Below are positions 30,311-41,985 of a DNA stretch of 64,000 nucleotides, one piece after another (the first letter of the stretch is position 1; the number at the start of each line of letters is the position of its first letter). A program made the position numbers and the translations under genes. The notes beneath the pieces are model-generated. The model had not been told where the DNA came from. It ran no database searches and saw nothing but the letters and a program-made list of their open reading frames with translations. This stretch comes from Monodelphis domestica (taxonomy: Eukaryota > Chordata > Mammalia > Didelphimorphia > Didelphidae), in NCBI RefSeq assembly GCF_027887165.1, contig NC_077228.1, forward strand, positions 110,030,043 through 110,094,042, read 5' to 3'.

Positions 30311-30639
30311 TCTCTGATTTATTTTCTCTGAATCTCTTATCAACTAGAAGCATCCCTTCCCCCCCCTCCCCCTTTTAATGCTGGATCTGAAAAAAATCTC
30401 CTTTTTTTGTCTCCTTCTGCTATTCACACCTAGAATACCTTAGCTTGGAGTCCTTTTTTTTAAAAAATAAAGAATCTTTCATTAATATATGCAACCATGT
30501 CCTGTAGTCCTAAGATGCCTTTCTTCCCCAGAGAAGTCAATTCTATATGGCTGCTCTTCTCTGCTTGCTTCCCCTTCAGACAAAGATAAAGGAAAGTGAA
30601 ACTTGGAGTGGGGGAGGCCTCCGAGACCACATAGTGGGC
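30311..30639. other. Unassigned stretch, no gene seen
   Basis: Poly-C/T patch at 30358-30376. No coding frame. Confidence 0.3.
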
Positions 30640-30860
30640 AGATCTCTTGGTGCCTCACCCAGGACTTCAATTCAATTACCCTTTGAATTCTCTCCCCTGA
30701 CCCCCTCCCCAATAGCATTGGTAGCAACTAATATTTTGCTCCTTCTGCAGCAATGGGTCACTCTGAGTAATAAACACGGAGGCCCCATCCCCAATGACAC
30801 CATAATCCATTTACTGCAAAGGGATATAATAAAGTCCATTTATTACAGCAATTAACAGAG
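30640..30860. promoter_or_regulatory. Candidate conserved non-coding element
   Basis: Repeat-free with balanced composition. Motifs include TAATCC (30803-30808, bicoid/OTX-type), 'gagtaataaacac' (forkhead-like, about 30766) and 'cagcaattaacagagcag' (about 30847). The open frame across it has no family features. The enhancer call is an inference. Confidence 0.35.
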
Positions 30861-32990
30861 CAGCATTTACAGGCATCCTTTTCAGCATAGATGAAGAAAG
30901 TTCTTCCTCCAGGTGCATAGGTTCAGGAAAGGAACAACTTGAGCCAGAAGTAATCCAATTATATGCCAAGTAAATGGGTCCCTGCTACCTCAGGAAAATG
31001 AATAATTGAGGAGGCAGCTTGGTAAAGGAGGACTTCAGTGCAAGAAACAGACCCAGTTTGCTACTTTACTGGCTCAGGAACTAGATCTGTCTTTGAGGTT
31101 GTGGCTTCATGGAAATTCTAGGATTTTGGACAGTTTGCATAAAAAGCATCCTCACCCCAGCTTCATGTCCTGGGTCTAAGAGCTGCTGACCAATATTGGA
31201 ACAAATAATGAGGGGATTTAGTAGCACCATTGTCTACCTAAGGGTTCCCTGTCATCCTGGAAGAAGGGGTAGGGGAAAGTGGAAGTGGGTGAGACCTATG
31301 AAGGGATGAAGATGAGGATGTGAATGGAAGGAGAAAGAACATTTCCTGAAAACTTTTCTAGTAAGTCTCTCAGGATTCTAGTTAGACTTCAGACCCGAGA
31401 AAGGAGGGAAAATGGGAGCACAGTTATTCTTGTGAAGGAGAGGAACCCATGATTCCATTTCCTAGCCCAAAGGTAGCAACAATCTTAATCTTGATGTAAA
31501 CATGGCCAGACATCCTCTTTGTTAGCTGGTTTTAATTCTGGAGGGCTATCAGACATGCATTCCTATAGACAACCCGCTTGGCTACTGATTATTCAAACTC
31601 ATTTCTCTGCGTCCTTTCAGGACATGGATAATGCATTCCATAAGACTGGCAAGGGCCTCTCAAAATCTGCTTGTTTAACTATCAGGGAAAAGATCCCTCA
31701 GATTCACTACTCTGAGTGATAACTCTCCCAGAATGACAGCTGTTTTTCTCTGGGGCAACTGCCTAGAGAGAGGATAAGGACGTTTGATCACTTACGAACT
31801 AGGTTCCTAAGACAGACAGAAAACCAAAGGCATGGGGGCTGAAACCCTTTAGAACTGTGCTCCTGTTGAGAAGGATGCCCAGCAGGGAGGTCACCTGGCA
31901 GGCCTCCTGTCCCTCCATTTGTCTCCCTCACCTCAGGTCTCTGAAAGAAGGGACAACACAGAAGGATGAGGGCAGAGGCCAGTCTGGCCTCTCTGGAGCT
32001 GAGAGAGTCAGTGCTCCCAGCATCATGAGTAACTGGCTAAAAATAACTGTGTTGCCATGGTGACGGAGGCTGGGAGAGTCCTGAGGATTTTGCCTGGGTC
32101 CAGCCATCTCCCTCTGACAACTGTTTCTTTATGCCTCCCCCCCCCCCAATCTTGACTTTGAATCTTAGATAGAATATAAGAAGTGGCTAGCATAGAGGGG
32201 ACTGCCACAAAAGGGGCAGGGAGTGGCCAGATATCCCACTGGGAAGACTGGGAAAACTGGCAGAGCTAAAGGGTTTTTGCAAAGCTTCCTGAGGGAATAA
32301 TATATAGGAATATTAACTCGTCCTTATTTAGAAAGAGAGCATCAGGGCTATTTGGGCTTCCTTGTCCTCAACCAAACCTTTACAGACTCTCCCAGGAGGT
32401 GGGCCAGGGTAAAACCTCTGACCTCATGTCCCACCATTTCCCACCCAGTACCTTGCTAATGTCATCAAGTCAGGGCTGCAATTGAGTTTTTCACAGAAAA
32501 ATCTGTCTCTATCTCTCATATTCCAAGGATATCACTCCTAAAATGCAGAGCATGAAAAAAAGCAATTTAGAGGAGAGAGCCCAGGTATAGATAGTATCCT
32601 CTGAGACAGCCCAAGATAGACAAAATTCCCTACCAGAGGCCAAAGCTCCAGTCGGGGATCCCTAAGTAGTAGTGTTATTAAATTTTCTTTTTTTCTTTTT
32701 CTTTTCCCAAGGTTGAAATTGGGAGGGGAGGGTTTAAGGAGGCAAAGAGATGATAGCTGTGACTAACCCTTGCTCCATGGCTCGAGAGACTGAGTATTTC
32801 CTGGATCAGTCACGTAAAGTTAATTACCTTACATATGAACTGATACATATTCTGCTATAAAAATAGCCATGTCTACAATGAATATTAAGATCTCATGGAC
32901 TAGTCTAACAAAGTAGTTCAAAGAATGCACTTAACCCACTTGAGGGCCATTTGCAAGGTTTTAAATTTGGATTATAATTTGTTATAGTAG
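30861..32990. other. Mostly single-copy DNA, no gene seen
   Basis: No SINE or LINE landmarks over about 2.1 kb, apart from homopolymer patches (C12 at about 32140, T/C-rich 32680-32708). A pyrimidine tract plus CAG at 31607-31620 resembles a splice acceptor, but no supported exon follows. Confidence 0.35.
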
Positions 32991-33155
32991 AAAAAGCACT
33001 GCATTTAGATTCAGAATTTTGGGGTTCATATTTTTGCTCTTCAAAACACTACCTGTGTGACCTGGGGAAGTCAATTAGCCACTTTGGGACTTCATTTCTT
33101 TCCTTGTAAAATGAGGGGTTTCTTCTATCTCCATAAGTCTATGACTTTTCTATGT
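32991..33155 (+). repeat. MIR-type SINE
   Basis: 'gacctggggaagtcaattag', 'ggacttcatttctttccttg' and 'taaaatgaggggtttcttct'. Confidence 0.65.
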
Positions 33156-33419
33156 GACAAGTCACTCTTTTGTCCTCATTTTCTTCATCTATACATAACG
33201 TATTTGGCACAGATCTTCCAAATCTGAGTTTTTATGGACTGGGTTTTTGTGAGCTTATCACAAAAAGATCCGGCTCATGTTGGCCATACTTTCTACATGT
33301 AAAATGAAGGGTTTGGACGATGGTTTCTAAGGCTCAATCTTATTCTAAATCCAATTTGCCTATGATAAAACTCTTTCTAAATTCAGACCATTTTCAACAA
33401 TCTGATCAGATTCAGTCTC

Positions 33420-33565
33420 ACAATCCTTGCCTAGTAAAGGAAGAAATGAGAATAATTTCTCCCATTCTATAGATGGGGAAAACTACAACTTAAAAAGAGA
33501 AATGATTTGCCCAAGGCCACACAGGAGTGTTAGGAACAGCACTAACTTATAAATTCAGGTATGTT
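33420..33565 (-). repeat. MIR-like CORE fragment, minus strand
   Basis: 'ttctcccattctatagatgg' and 'gatttgcccaaggccacaca'. Confidence 0.55.
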
Positions 33566-35734
33566 GATTATAAATCCATTTAATATCATTATGATTTCTC
33601 TTACTTTAACCCCCATAACCCTACCACACTGGAATCCCATCATTGGTATACCTGAATTTCATGTGCAACATGCATAGTTAGTCAGTAGAGGGGGCAGGTT
33701 CTCAGCTTTCCTAGTACCCATTTCAGAAATCAAGGGATAAGTTTGTGCTACCAGTTTGGGTAGAGACTGTAGCAATTATGTAAGTGAACTCGAATAGTAT
33801 GCTAGTGGTGTACTCGGATGGGAGCAGAGGAAAAGGACTGAATGATTTTCTTCATTCATTTAAGAAATTTTAGAAAAGAGTTTAAAATATGTGGGAAAAT
33901 GGCTTCTGGAGAGGTAGGGTTGAGGATGAGGTGGAGAGAGCAGAATAGTTATACATGTAATGTGATATATGAACATGTATATGCATATATATATGTATGT
34001 ATTTGTGTGTGAGAGAGAGACAGAGAGGGAAAGAAGATATCCTAAACAGGCTTTGAGAGTTTTCTAGGAGCTTGTCTATAGAAAGAAAGAAATGACAGTA
34101 CAGAACATGGATTTTCTTGGAGGCATTTTAGGGACAGGAGCACCAGTTCTGTGTGTCCTCTCCTCCCCGTCATGCCTTTAGAGATGCCAATATAATTTTC
34201 TCCCCATAAACCCAGCATGCCAAAGTAGCACAGAAAGTACTCACTCTGGTTAGGACTCAGGGGGTATGTGGAACTAAGCATAACTAAATCTTTATCTTCA
34301 TATTTCAGCTAACTAAATTATTGCATTAAATATTATATGTGTATATATGTACATATATACTACATACATTCTCCCCATGGCTACCCTCTACATTCAAAAA
34401 TCCCTTCCCTGGAAAATTGGAAAGGAAAATACATTGTAAGTACAAAGAAATTCAACCTGAGACAGAGGTTGGGATTTTCCCTTTGCCCCTCTGTTCCCTG
34501 AGCCAGGACCCTGGACAGCAATCAGATTCTAAGAATTCTAAACACTTACAAATCCTAATCACACTCCTGCTGATAGCAGGGAGGGGGACAGAGAGGGTGG
34601 AAAAGTGTGCAGAATTAATTCTTTCCCTTTCTTACATATAGGGAAACCAAGGCACAGGGAGACTAGGAGAATCCCTTCAATTCACACAGTAAGCCAGTGG
34701 AATAGAACTTGGGTAGTTTGGTTTCCCTTAGATTCCCAATGCTCTTACCACATGCCCTCCTTGACCCTGGTTCTAGACATGGAATAGATCTAGAACAGAG
34801 TGCAAACAATGCAGAAACGATAACTTCAGGGTGACCTTCATTTAGGGGAGTGACTCAAGGGAGGAAGGGCAAAATAGTTCCACCTTTCTGGGAATAAGTG
34901 TGAGACAGAGCAGGGTAGCAGGTGGCAAGTTGGCCAGAGACACCATCTCCTGAAAGAAGACAGGAGAGAAATCTCTGAGGGTGAAAATAGAATAAAATTC
35001 CTGTGGTCTTCATGGACCACTGATGCCTTTGCTCTTCTAATCATCTCCCCTTTAGTTCTCCCATGGGATTGAGGGTTGTACATTCATCTCCATCATTTTC
35101 CTGGAAAGGAAGGAGAATGGCATCCCTCTTTTCAGTGTGTGTGGGGGGAGGGACTAGGGTCCAGAGGAGCCACTAAAATTTGTTATCTTAGGTGGGCAGA
35201 ACAACCTAAGAGACTGTATGTGGCTCATCCTCATTTCAACTTCAGCAGCAACAGCGGGAGCAAGTCCACACTGGCCTTTTAATCTTTCCTCTTATTACTT
35301 TCAACCTAGTTCTAAAAAAGGGATAGAGCTGGTAGATGCTTCTCTTCAGGCTTGGCAGCTAAAGAACTCTACTATTTTCTATGACTGCCAGCTAGAATTT
35401 GTCTCAGAAATACTACTGACCATAGGGAAGTTCTACTTTCTCTATCCCTGCTTTAAAATTCCAATAAGTATATTTTAACTCTTCTGTCAGCATTCTCCTG
35501 AAGCCTAAGATATAAGTTGGGTGTTTTGCTGGGAAAGGGTAATCTCAGTTTATGAGAACTTTTTAAGTGATTACATATACAACATCTAGCTCTAGTTTCA
35601 GGGTGTGATGATCTAAAGACAGTTTCATTTTCCTACCTCCCCACCATTCCCATAGCCAGAGCTTCTTTGTCATCTAAGAGCCAGAAAAATATCTTAAAAG
35701 TTTCTTTTTACCATCCCCTGACTTTCTGACTTAA
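33566..35734. other. Mostly single-copy DNA, no gene seen
   Basis: Contains TATG/TGTG-rich low complexity (33955-34030) with a short GA run, and TATA-rich text at 34329-34365. A possible CORE piece ('tatagggaaaccaaggcaca') lies near 34640. Open frames here are short and featureless. Confidence 0.3.
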
Positions 35735-35862
35735 TAACAATTCTAAGAACAAAGGGCAAGAGTTAGGCAAATGGAATTAAATGACTTGCTCAGGGTCACA
35801 TAGCTAGGAAGTATCTGAGGCCAGATTTCAACTCAGGTCCTCTTGTCACCTAGCTGCCATTT
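35735..35862 (-). repeat. SINE-A fragment, minus strand
   Basis: 'taacaattctaagaacaaag', 'aaatgacttgctcagggtca' and 'cttgtcacctagctgcc'. Tail-truncated and internally shortened. Confidence 0.7.
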
Positions 35863-38440
35863 ACTATTCTTTAAATGCTGGTTCTAGTTGTTTTCTTTGG
35901 GGAGTAGCCTCTATTTAAACTGTTTGGTTCTAAATCAGGGGGAATGTATTGTAGGACTAGGGGCATGGGTTTGGAGGTAGGGGGAATTTTAGGAGCTGGT
36001 GCATTCTTACAAAAGTAGCCTAGGTTCCATGAAAACAATTCAATTATTGCCTTTAAATATACATGAAAGGAGAGTGTTCAGAGCTGGCAAAAGCAGATGA
36101 TTTAGGATTTGCCTTTACTTACTTGTCTCACTCAGAGCTTCAAGTGTCTGATACAGGAGGTCTCCCTCTAATCCTTATTGTTCAAGAAGTGGCCTACCTC
36201 CAAGGAATGGGAAATCATGGCAATGTTTTTGGCAACCTTTGACTGAATTACCCTTTATCTTGGTAAGTGGAGTTATTTTTTCCCTTGGATATCAAGAATC
36301 CAATTTTTAAGATGGCTTCTGGGCTATGTCCTATAGTAAGAAAGAACATTCTTTCCAAAGCAAGACCTTTCTGTTTATCTATCTTTTTCTTTTTCTTTTT
36401 TCTCTATTCCATTCCTTCTTATTTTGCCCCCCCCCCTTTATTTCTTTCCCTCTTTCCCTGCCTCCCTTCCTTCCTTTCTTCTTTTCTTTTGCCTCTGCTA
36501 GAGTCTAACTAAAGGTACCGCAGGCATATTGACAAAACTCTATTTGCTTACTAAATAATACAAAGAAGAAAATTATTATCTCTTCTGCCTCCTACCTTCT
36601 GGAAAGGACAACGGAAGGAAATAAAAAACAATTATGTATCTCAAAGCCTTCTCACTCCCCAGATCTCCTCCAAAAGGCACAACATTTAAACATTTTCTTA
36701 TGGCTTTAAGAAGGGGAGAAGGGCTCACTAGAAACCTAGAGTTGCTCGGATCACTCTCCCCGCCCTGAAAGCATGGAAATTGTGGAAGCAAATGATGGAA
36801 CTTATTGGCTCATCTGGAAGAAGAAATTTCTGCCTTATGGACAGAAACTAAGTTATCAGTAGAAAATGAGGAGAGGAAAAGAACCCTAAAGAACTGGAAT
36901 CCATCTTGAGGGGAAGTACAGACATCACTATCTACCATATGTTTCCTACCTGAAGTTCCTTAATTCATTCATCCCATCTTCCACTACTCTGACCTCCAAT
37001 GGAGCCTAAAATAAAGAGAACCTGGAATAGATAGGCCCAAAAGAAGGAGAGGACACAGAGTCAATCCTTTCCCCCTACCCTCCTATCAGCACTTAGAAAT
37101 TCCTCCCCAGAATTCTAAACCCCAATTTCCATTTCTTAAGAAAAATGTTTTCCCCCTACACTGGTCCCACCAGAGCCCACCAAAGAACACATCCCTTCCT
37201 TTCCCACCTCCCCAATCCAGAAAAGGGACAGTTCCACGATTCTAATCAAAAGAAGTTGGTGCCCATCTCTCCATCTTCTTGATTTTGCAATTATTATCCC
37301 AACCTATGACTTCGAGTCCTTCATTCTGAATGGGTTTCCTTCAATAAACATTCAGTTTCAGGACAGAATAAATGTTCCAGGTATGAAGTCTTCTCTTTCT
37401 CTTGAAGGCCTGACAGAGGTTTCCGAGCTTCATTTGGCTTTATCCTGTCTTTGCCCAAACTTCCTCAAGCATGGAGGTTCCTGGGTATGGGTTGGAGGAT
37501 CGGAGGGTACAGAGGAGAGGTGAAAGCAGGTGGGGTGGGATGAAACTTAGATTTTGAATCAGGTTAAACAGAAAAGGCCTCCCTGGCTTTGTCTCTGGGT
37601 TAAGCATCTACTCCTCAAACCACCTGGGACCATTCCAACCACCCCTATTCTGCATCTGGAAAAGTCCCAATATCCATTCAGGGTTAGATGAGATGGGGTA
37701 TGGGGATGCAAAGCATATGAATGGTGCCAACTATATCTTCTTCGTCAAGGTCCTAACCTCTAGGTTGGAGCCTCACATCAGGAATCTCAAAGGGTACCAA
37801 GTGAAGTACTCCCTCAGGATGGGACAAGGGGGTAACCTGACCAGGCAAATGGTACAGTCCCTGTTTCCACTCACACTGCTGTCTCCCGATGCCTGCGGGT
37901 ATCCTCTTTCTTCCTCTTCATTTTGCAGAAGCCATGGAGTCCACAGAAGCAGGCAAAGGTGAATTGGGGCATTCCCTACTCCTGGCTGAGGGCCATTCAC
38001 TGGAGATCTGTAAGGAAGTAGGGGGAAGGAGGAATAGAAGGAGGACAGGAAGACACAATGCAGCCTAGAGTTAATGTTCCTAGAAGCCTATAGGTGGGGG
38101 CATCCCTACAATCCTCAGAGAGCAACAGGACTTCAGCTGATTTTTTCTTGCCTCTTAGACCAAACAAGGGAGAAGAATGAAGGAATGTCTTTGAAAACCC
38201 AAGGCCTCTGGTCTGTTTGCAGGTGCTAACTGCAAACCTGGAGGACTGAAACCAGTAAATATTAGTTTCCAGTTAAGAACCTGAATAACTCCAGGGTGGC
38301 CAAGAAAAAGACCTCTATCTCCTTTGCCCAGCTCACCAACACACATGTGTGGTTGGGGAATGGAGAAATAAATGGACAGAAAATTAACTTTGATCTGTTC
38401 AAGCTGGGGGTACGGTTCCTGCTTTGTTGTTTTTGCAGTC
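35863..38440. other. Repeat-poor single-copy stretch, no gene seen
   Basis: About 2.6 kb without recognised SINEs. A pyrimidine-rich low-complexity tract at 36375-36492 explains local Phe/Leu/Ser-rich frames. The segment 37690-37960 has an open frame on each strand, but neither shows a recognisable domain or splice context. Confidence 0.35.
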
Positions 38441-38442
38441 TG

Positions 38443-38640
38443 GCTTAGATAGTATTAGACAAATCAGGAGACCTTGGTTCCAGTCCCTTCCTTGAATTTT
38501 GACTAGCTCTTGCGTGGGTAAGGGGCAAGTGACAACTTCTCAATCTTAGTTTCTCTCTCCATAAATAAAACAAGGATACTAGTATTTTGCTTGTATTGTG
38601 AAGAAAGTGCTTCACAAACCTTTAAAAAAGTTAAATGAGA
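38443..38640 (+). repeat. MIR-type SINE
   Basis: 'ggagaccttggttccagtcc', 'cttagtttctctctccataa' and 'gaaagtgcttcacaaacctt'. Confidence 0.6.
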
Positions 38641-38884
38641 TTCAGGAGCCCAGAAGAGAGGAATGGACTTGTGTAGACCCTTGGAAGTAGTTTGGGTTTC
38701 TTGCTTCCTCTTTCACTTCCTCCTCCCAATTTCAATAATTCTAGTTAGTAAGAAAATATTATTTAACAGACTTTTTCACAAATGCTCATGAATGTTGCCC
38801 TCTTTCATCATGTCCTGTTCATTCAGTATAAACCTGGAAGAACATTTGTTTAGTCAACAAGTATTTGCTGATCACTTACTCTGG

Positions 38885-39112
38885 GTAGTTAGGTGAGCAG
38901 TGGATAGAGTAGAGGTCTAAGGAAGGTCTGAGTTCAAATCCAGATTCAGATGCTTACTAACCATGTGTGACTGTGGGCAAGTGACTTAACCCTGTTGGCC
39001 TCAGTTTCCATCATCTATAAAATGAACTGGAGAAGGAAATGGCAAACCACTCCAGTATCTTTGCCAAGAAAATCCCAAATGGAGTCTTGAAGAATCAGTT
39101 ACAACTGAACAA
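38885..39112 (+). repeat. SINE-B (Mar1-type), plus strand
   Basis: The only long plus-strand copy of this family in the window: 'gtgagcagtggatagagtag', 'gtgggcaagtgacttaaccc', 'atggcaaaccactccagtat' and a 3' end 'acaactgaacaacac'. Confidence 0.92.
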
Positions 39113-39238
39113 CACTCTGTGTGAGGCCTCATACACTGTGGATGAGACAAAGATGGCTAAGGCAAAGGTCCTTTCCCTCCAGCAGCAGAGGAATAATTCC
39201 AACTACCAGCAGAATGGAAAGTGTGGCTCCATTTAGGT

Positions 39239-39441
39239 GGGGTTTTTTTAACCTCTTACCTTCTATCTTAGAATCAATACTGTGTATTGGTTCAAGGGCA
39301 GAAGAGTGATAAGGGCTAGGCAAGGGGGGTTAAGTGACATGCCCAAGGTCACATAGCCAGGAAGTATATGAGGTCATCTTTGAACCCAGGACCTCCCATC
39401 TCCAGTCTTGTCTCTCTATCCACACTATCACCTACCTGCCT
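39239..39441 (-). mobile_element. SINE-A insertion with 12-bp TSD, minus strand
   Basis: Flanks 'ctccatttaggt' (39227-39238) and 'cttcatttaggt' (39442-39453) differ at one base. The T-run and 'aacctcttaccttctatctt' lie at the left and the head at the right. Confidence 0.92.
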
Positions 39442-39453
39442 CTTCATTTAGGT

Positions 39454-39880
39454 TTGCCTCCTGTTGGGCAAATATCTCCATTGACAGGTCCTCAACACAA
39501 AAAGCTGGAGAATTCTTGTGCTTGTCTCAGTCTCAGTGATGGATGAGGAGCCATCGGAGATCAGCCTGCTCACTTTAGAAATGTCATTTTCTCCCAGACC
39601 TAATAAATGGCTCTGTGAACTGACTACGCAGGACTGTTCCCTTAGGCCTTGGCCATGTTGTGATTCCATCGATGTGTTTTTCCATCCCTCCTTTACCTGA
39701 GCCCTGACACAGGAAGGGCAGAACTCTACTCCAGGCAGGCTCTGTGCACAGTGGTCTGCCAAACCTGGAACTGTAGTGCTCACTTGAGAAAGGTGCTAGG
39801 CATGGTTATATGGAAGGGAGAACCTGGGAGAGTTTTCCTGAGCTGTCTAGCTTATACTTTTTCAAAGGGAATAGAAGAGT
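39454..39880. promoter_or_regulatory. Possible non-coding conserved block
   Basis: Repeat-free, moderately GC-rich, with open frames on both strands (39448-39783 minus, 39518-39700 plus) that show no family features. The part 39535-39665 has the least repetitive, most balanced text. The functional call is weak. Confidence 0.25.
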
Positions 39881-39894
39881 AAAATAGTATTTGA

Positions 39895-40400
39895 CATTTA
39901 TGCAGCAATGTAAAGTTTGAAAAGCACCCTAGATAATAATAGATAACATTTAAAATAGCACTGTAGCAAAGAACTTTCCTGTTATCTCATTTGAACTTCA
40001 CAATAACCCTGTAAAGGAGGTGTTATTATCTCCATTTCATAGATAAGAAAACTGAGGTTCAGAGAGTTGAAGTGACTGGCAAGTCACACAAGCTAGTAAA
40101 TTTGTCTTTTTTTTTTAAACCCTTACCTCCCATCTTAGAATCAGTACTGTATTTTGGTTCCAAGGCAAAAGAACTATAAGGATTGGTTAAAGAGGATTAA
40201 GTGACTTACCCAGGGTCATACTGCTAGGAAGTGTGGCTGAGGTCAAATTTGAACCAGGACCTCTGATCTCTAGGCCTGGCTTGCAATCCACTGAACAACC
40301 TAGCTGCCTGGAAAGAAGTAAATTTCTAAGGGGTAGGGTTTGAACTCAGGCCTTCCTGACACTCTGGGCTCTTTCTACTATGCAACACTGTCCTTCTAGA
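39895..40400 (-). repeat. MIR-type SINE, minus strand, split by SINE-A
   Basis: The left part has 'aataatagataacatttaaa' and 'tctccatttcatagataaga'. The right part resumes at 40317 with 'ggggtagggtttgaactcag'. The break is the SINE-A at 40104-40316. Confidence 0.75.
40104..40316 (-). mobile_element. SINE-A insertion with 9-bp TSD, minus strand
   Basis: Direct repeats 'agtaaattt' at 40095-40103 and 40317-40325. 'aaacccttacctcccatctt' to 'acctagctgcctgg'. Inserted in the MIR core. Confidence 0.88.
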
Positions 40401-40404
40401 TATA

Positions 40405-40535
40405 TTATGATATAATGGGAAAGAGTTCCAGGTTTGGAGTCATAGGATCAGCCACAATCCCAGACCTATATGACCTTAGATGAGTCACTTAACTTTATTT
40501 GAGGGAGTTGGACTAGATCCCTTGGTTTCAGGCAT
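40405..40535 (+). repeat. MIR/CORE-type fragment
   Basis: 'gggaaagagttccaggtttg', 'gaccttagatgagtcactta' and 'tggactagatcccttggttt'. Confidence 0.6.
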
Positions 40536-40539
40536 TCTC

Positions 40540-40892
40540 TCTGGCTGCCTCTCATTCCTGGAATGCTCTCTCTCCTCCACTCTGAGAACTGACCTCAGTG
40601 ACTTCCTTTAAGTCCCAACTAAAACCCTACCTTCTACAGGAAACCCTTTCCAATCTTTTAATTCTCTTACTAAGCCCTTTTAAATCCAGTGCCTTCCCTC
40701 TCAGAATTATTTTTCATTTATCCTGTGGATAGTGTTCTTTGTCTATAATTGTTTTTGTGTTGTTTCCCCCATTGGATTGTAAGCTCTGTGAGAACAGGGA
40801 TGATCTTTTGCATCTCTTTTATTCTTTGTTCTTTGTATGGTGCTTGGTGCATAGTAGGTGCTTAATAAATGTTTATAGTTTCATCAATTGAT
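40540..40892 (+). repeat. L2-type 3' end, long copy
   Basis: Contains the same ordered landmarks as the copy at 1-610: 'cctggaatgctctctctcc', 'accctaccttctacagg', 'attggattgtaagctctgtg' and 'tgcatagtaggtgcttaata'. Probably the best-preserved L2 in the window. Confidence 0.85.
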
Positions 40893-40914
40893 TAATCTCT
40901 AAGGTTCCTTCCAG

Positions 40915-41110
40915 AGCTAAAGCTATGGTCTCATTTGATCCTCACAACTGCCCTGTAAGGTAGACTTCGTAGGTATTGTGACATTTTATAGATGAGGAAA
41001 AGAATGGAGAGAAAGTGAGTGAGAGAGCTGGCCTCAGAAGTGAGATACAAACCCAGAATTTTTTGACTCCACCTTTAACACTGCTTACTAGACCATCCTG
41101 CCTCCCCAGA
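40915..41110 (-). repeat. MIR-type SINE, minus strand
   Basis: 'tgatcctcacaactgccctg', 'ttttatagatgaggaaaaga' and 'cagaagtgagatacaaaccc'. Confidence 0.65.
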
Positions 41111-41429
41111 AAGCTATATATAATTGACCATTTTCAGCCCCATTTCTTTGTTTTATTTCATAGGCTGGAACAAGTCCCCCACCCCTTCCCCCAAGTATCA
41201 CCCCTGGAATCTCCTCTGAGTCTACTAGATGCCAGAATCTGGAAGTTGGTTTAAACTGGATCAACTACTGAGGTGGTCCTAAAGGCTGGGTTGATATCAG
41301 AGCCTTCTTTGGGCCCAGAAGGTCAGGTCTGCCCTCCTCTGTTGTCCTTTTGGAGAAAAAAAATGCCCTTGTGCTTCTTTAGGCAGAGGAGCAGAGGGTT
41401 AAGCAGGAACCTCACCAGTCAAAACCCAC

Positions 41430-41720
41430 CCATAGTGGGGCCCATGGTGCCAATGGGACTCTCCCCCTCCCACCCTCTCATAGTTAATTTGCTGCAGGGA
41501 AGACAGAGTCACCAGGGTCCTCCTTATAAAAATTTCACCAGCTGTAGTTAATGGTTGTAATTAATAGGTACAATAAATTTCCAAAGGCTGGCTGGGATGG
41601 GCAGGCGACTGAATCTTAGTGAGTCCAGGCAGGGAAGCCAGTTACTTAATAACCCATTTTCCAGTGCTGTTCATACACCCACTCACCTGGAGTATATATA
41701 GATACCAGAGAGCAATCTCC
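41430..41720. promoter_or_regulatory. Candidate conserved non-coding element
   Basis: Repeat-free. TAATTAATA (41558-41566) and 'tagttaatttgctgcag' (41481-41497) are homeodomain-type sites. 'caataaatttcc' and an E-box CAGCTG (41539-41544) lie alongside. No coding frame. Inference only. Confidence 0.38.
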
Positions 41721-41864
41721 AGGATATATATAGAATATGGAGACAAAACTACTATATTTCTAGATGTACCTACTGTAGCTATCTAAGGAACTCTCCCATG
41801 GCAAACCTAGAGAGAAAGAGAGAGAGAAACAGACAGACAGACACTGATTCAGACACCCCCATAT

Positions 41865-41985
41865 ACTAGGAGTCAGGAGACTTGGGTGCTATTCCTGGAT
41901 CTGCTGCTGAGTCACTCTGGGCTTCTGAGAGAACTTCTCTGGGCTTTGGATTCTTTAGCTTAAAAATGCCAGGGGACTAACTCTG
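41865..41985 (+). repeat. MIR-type fragment
   Basis: 'gacttgggtgctattcctgg' and 'ctgggcttctgagagaactt', weakly preserved. A short (GACA)n/(GA)n patch precedes it at 41810-41845. Confidence 0.45.

Noticed and set aside
31600..31722. Splice-acceptor-like tract followed by an open stretch
   Set aside because: A polypyrimidine-CAG alone is common. No matching donor or recognisable peptide was found.
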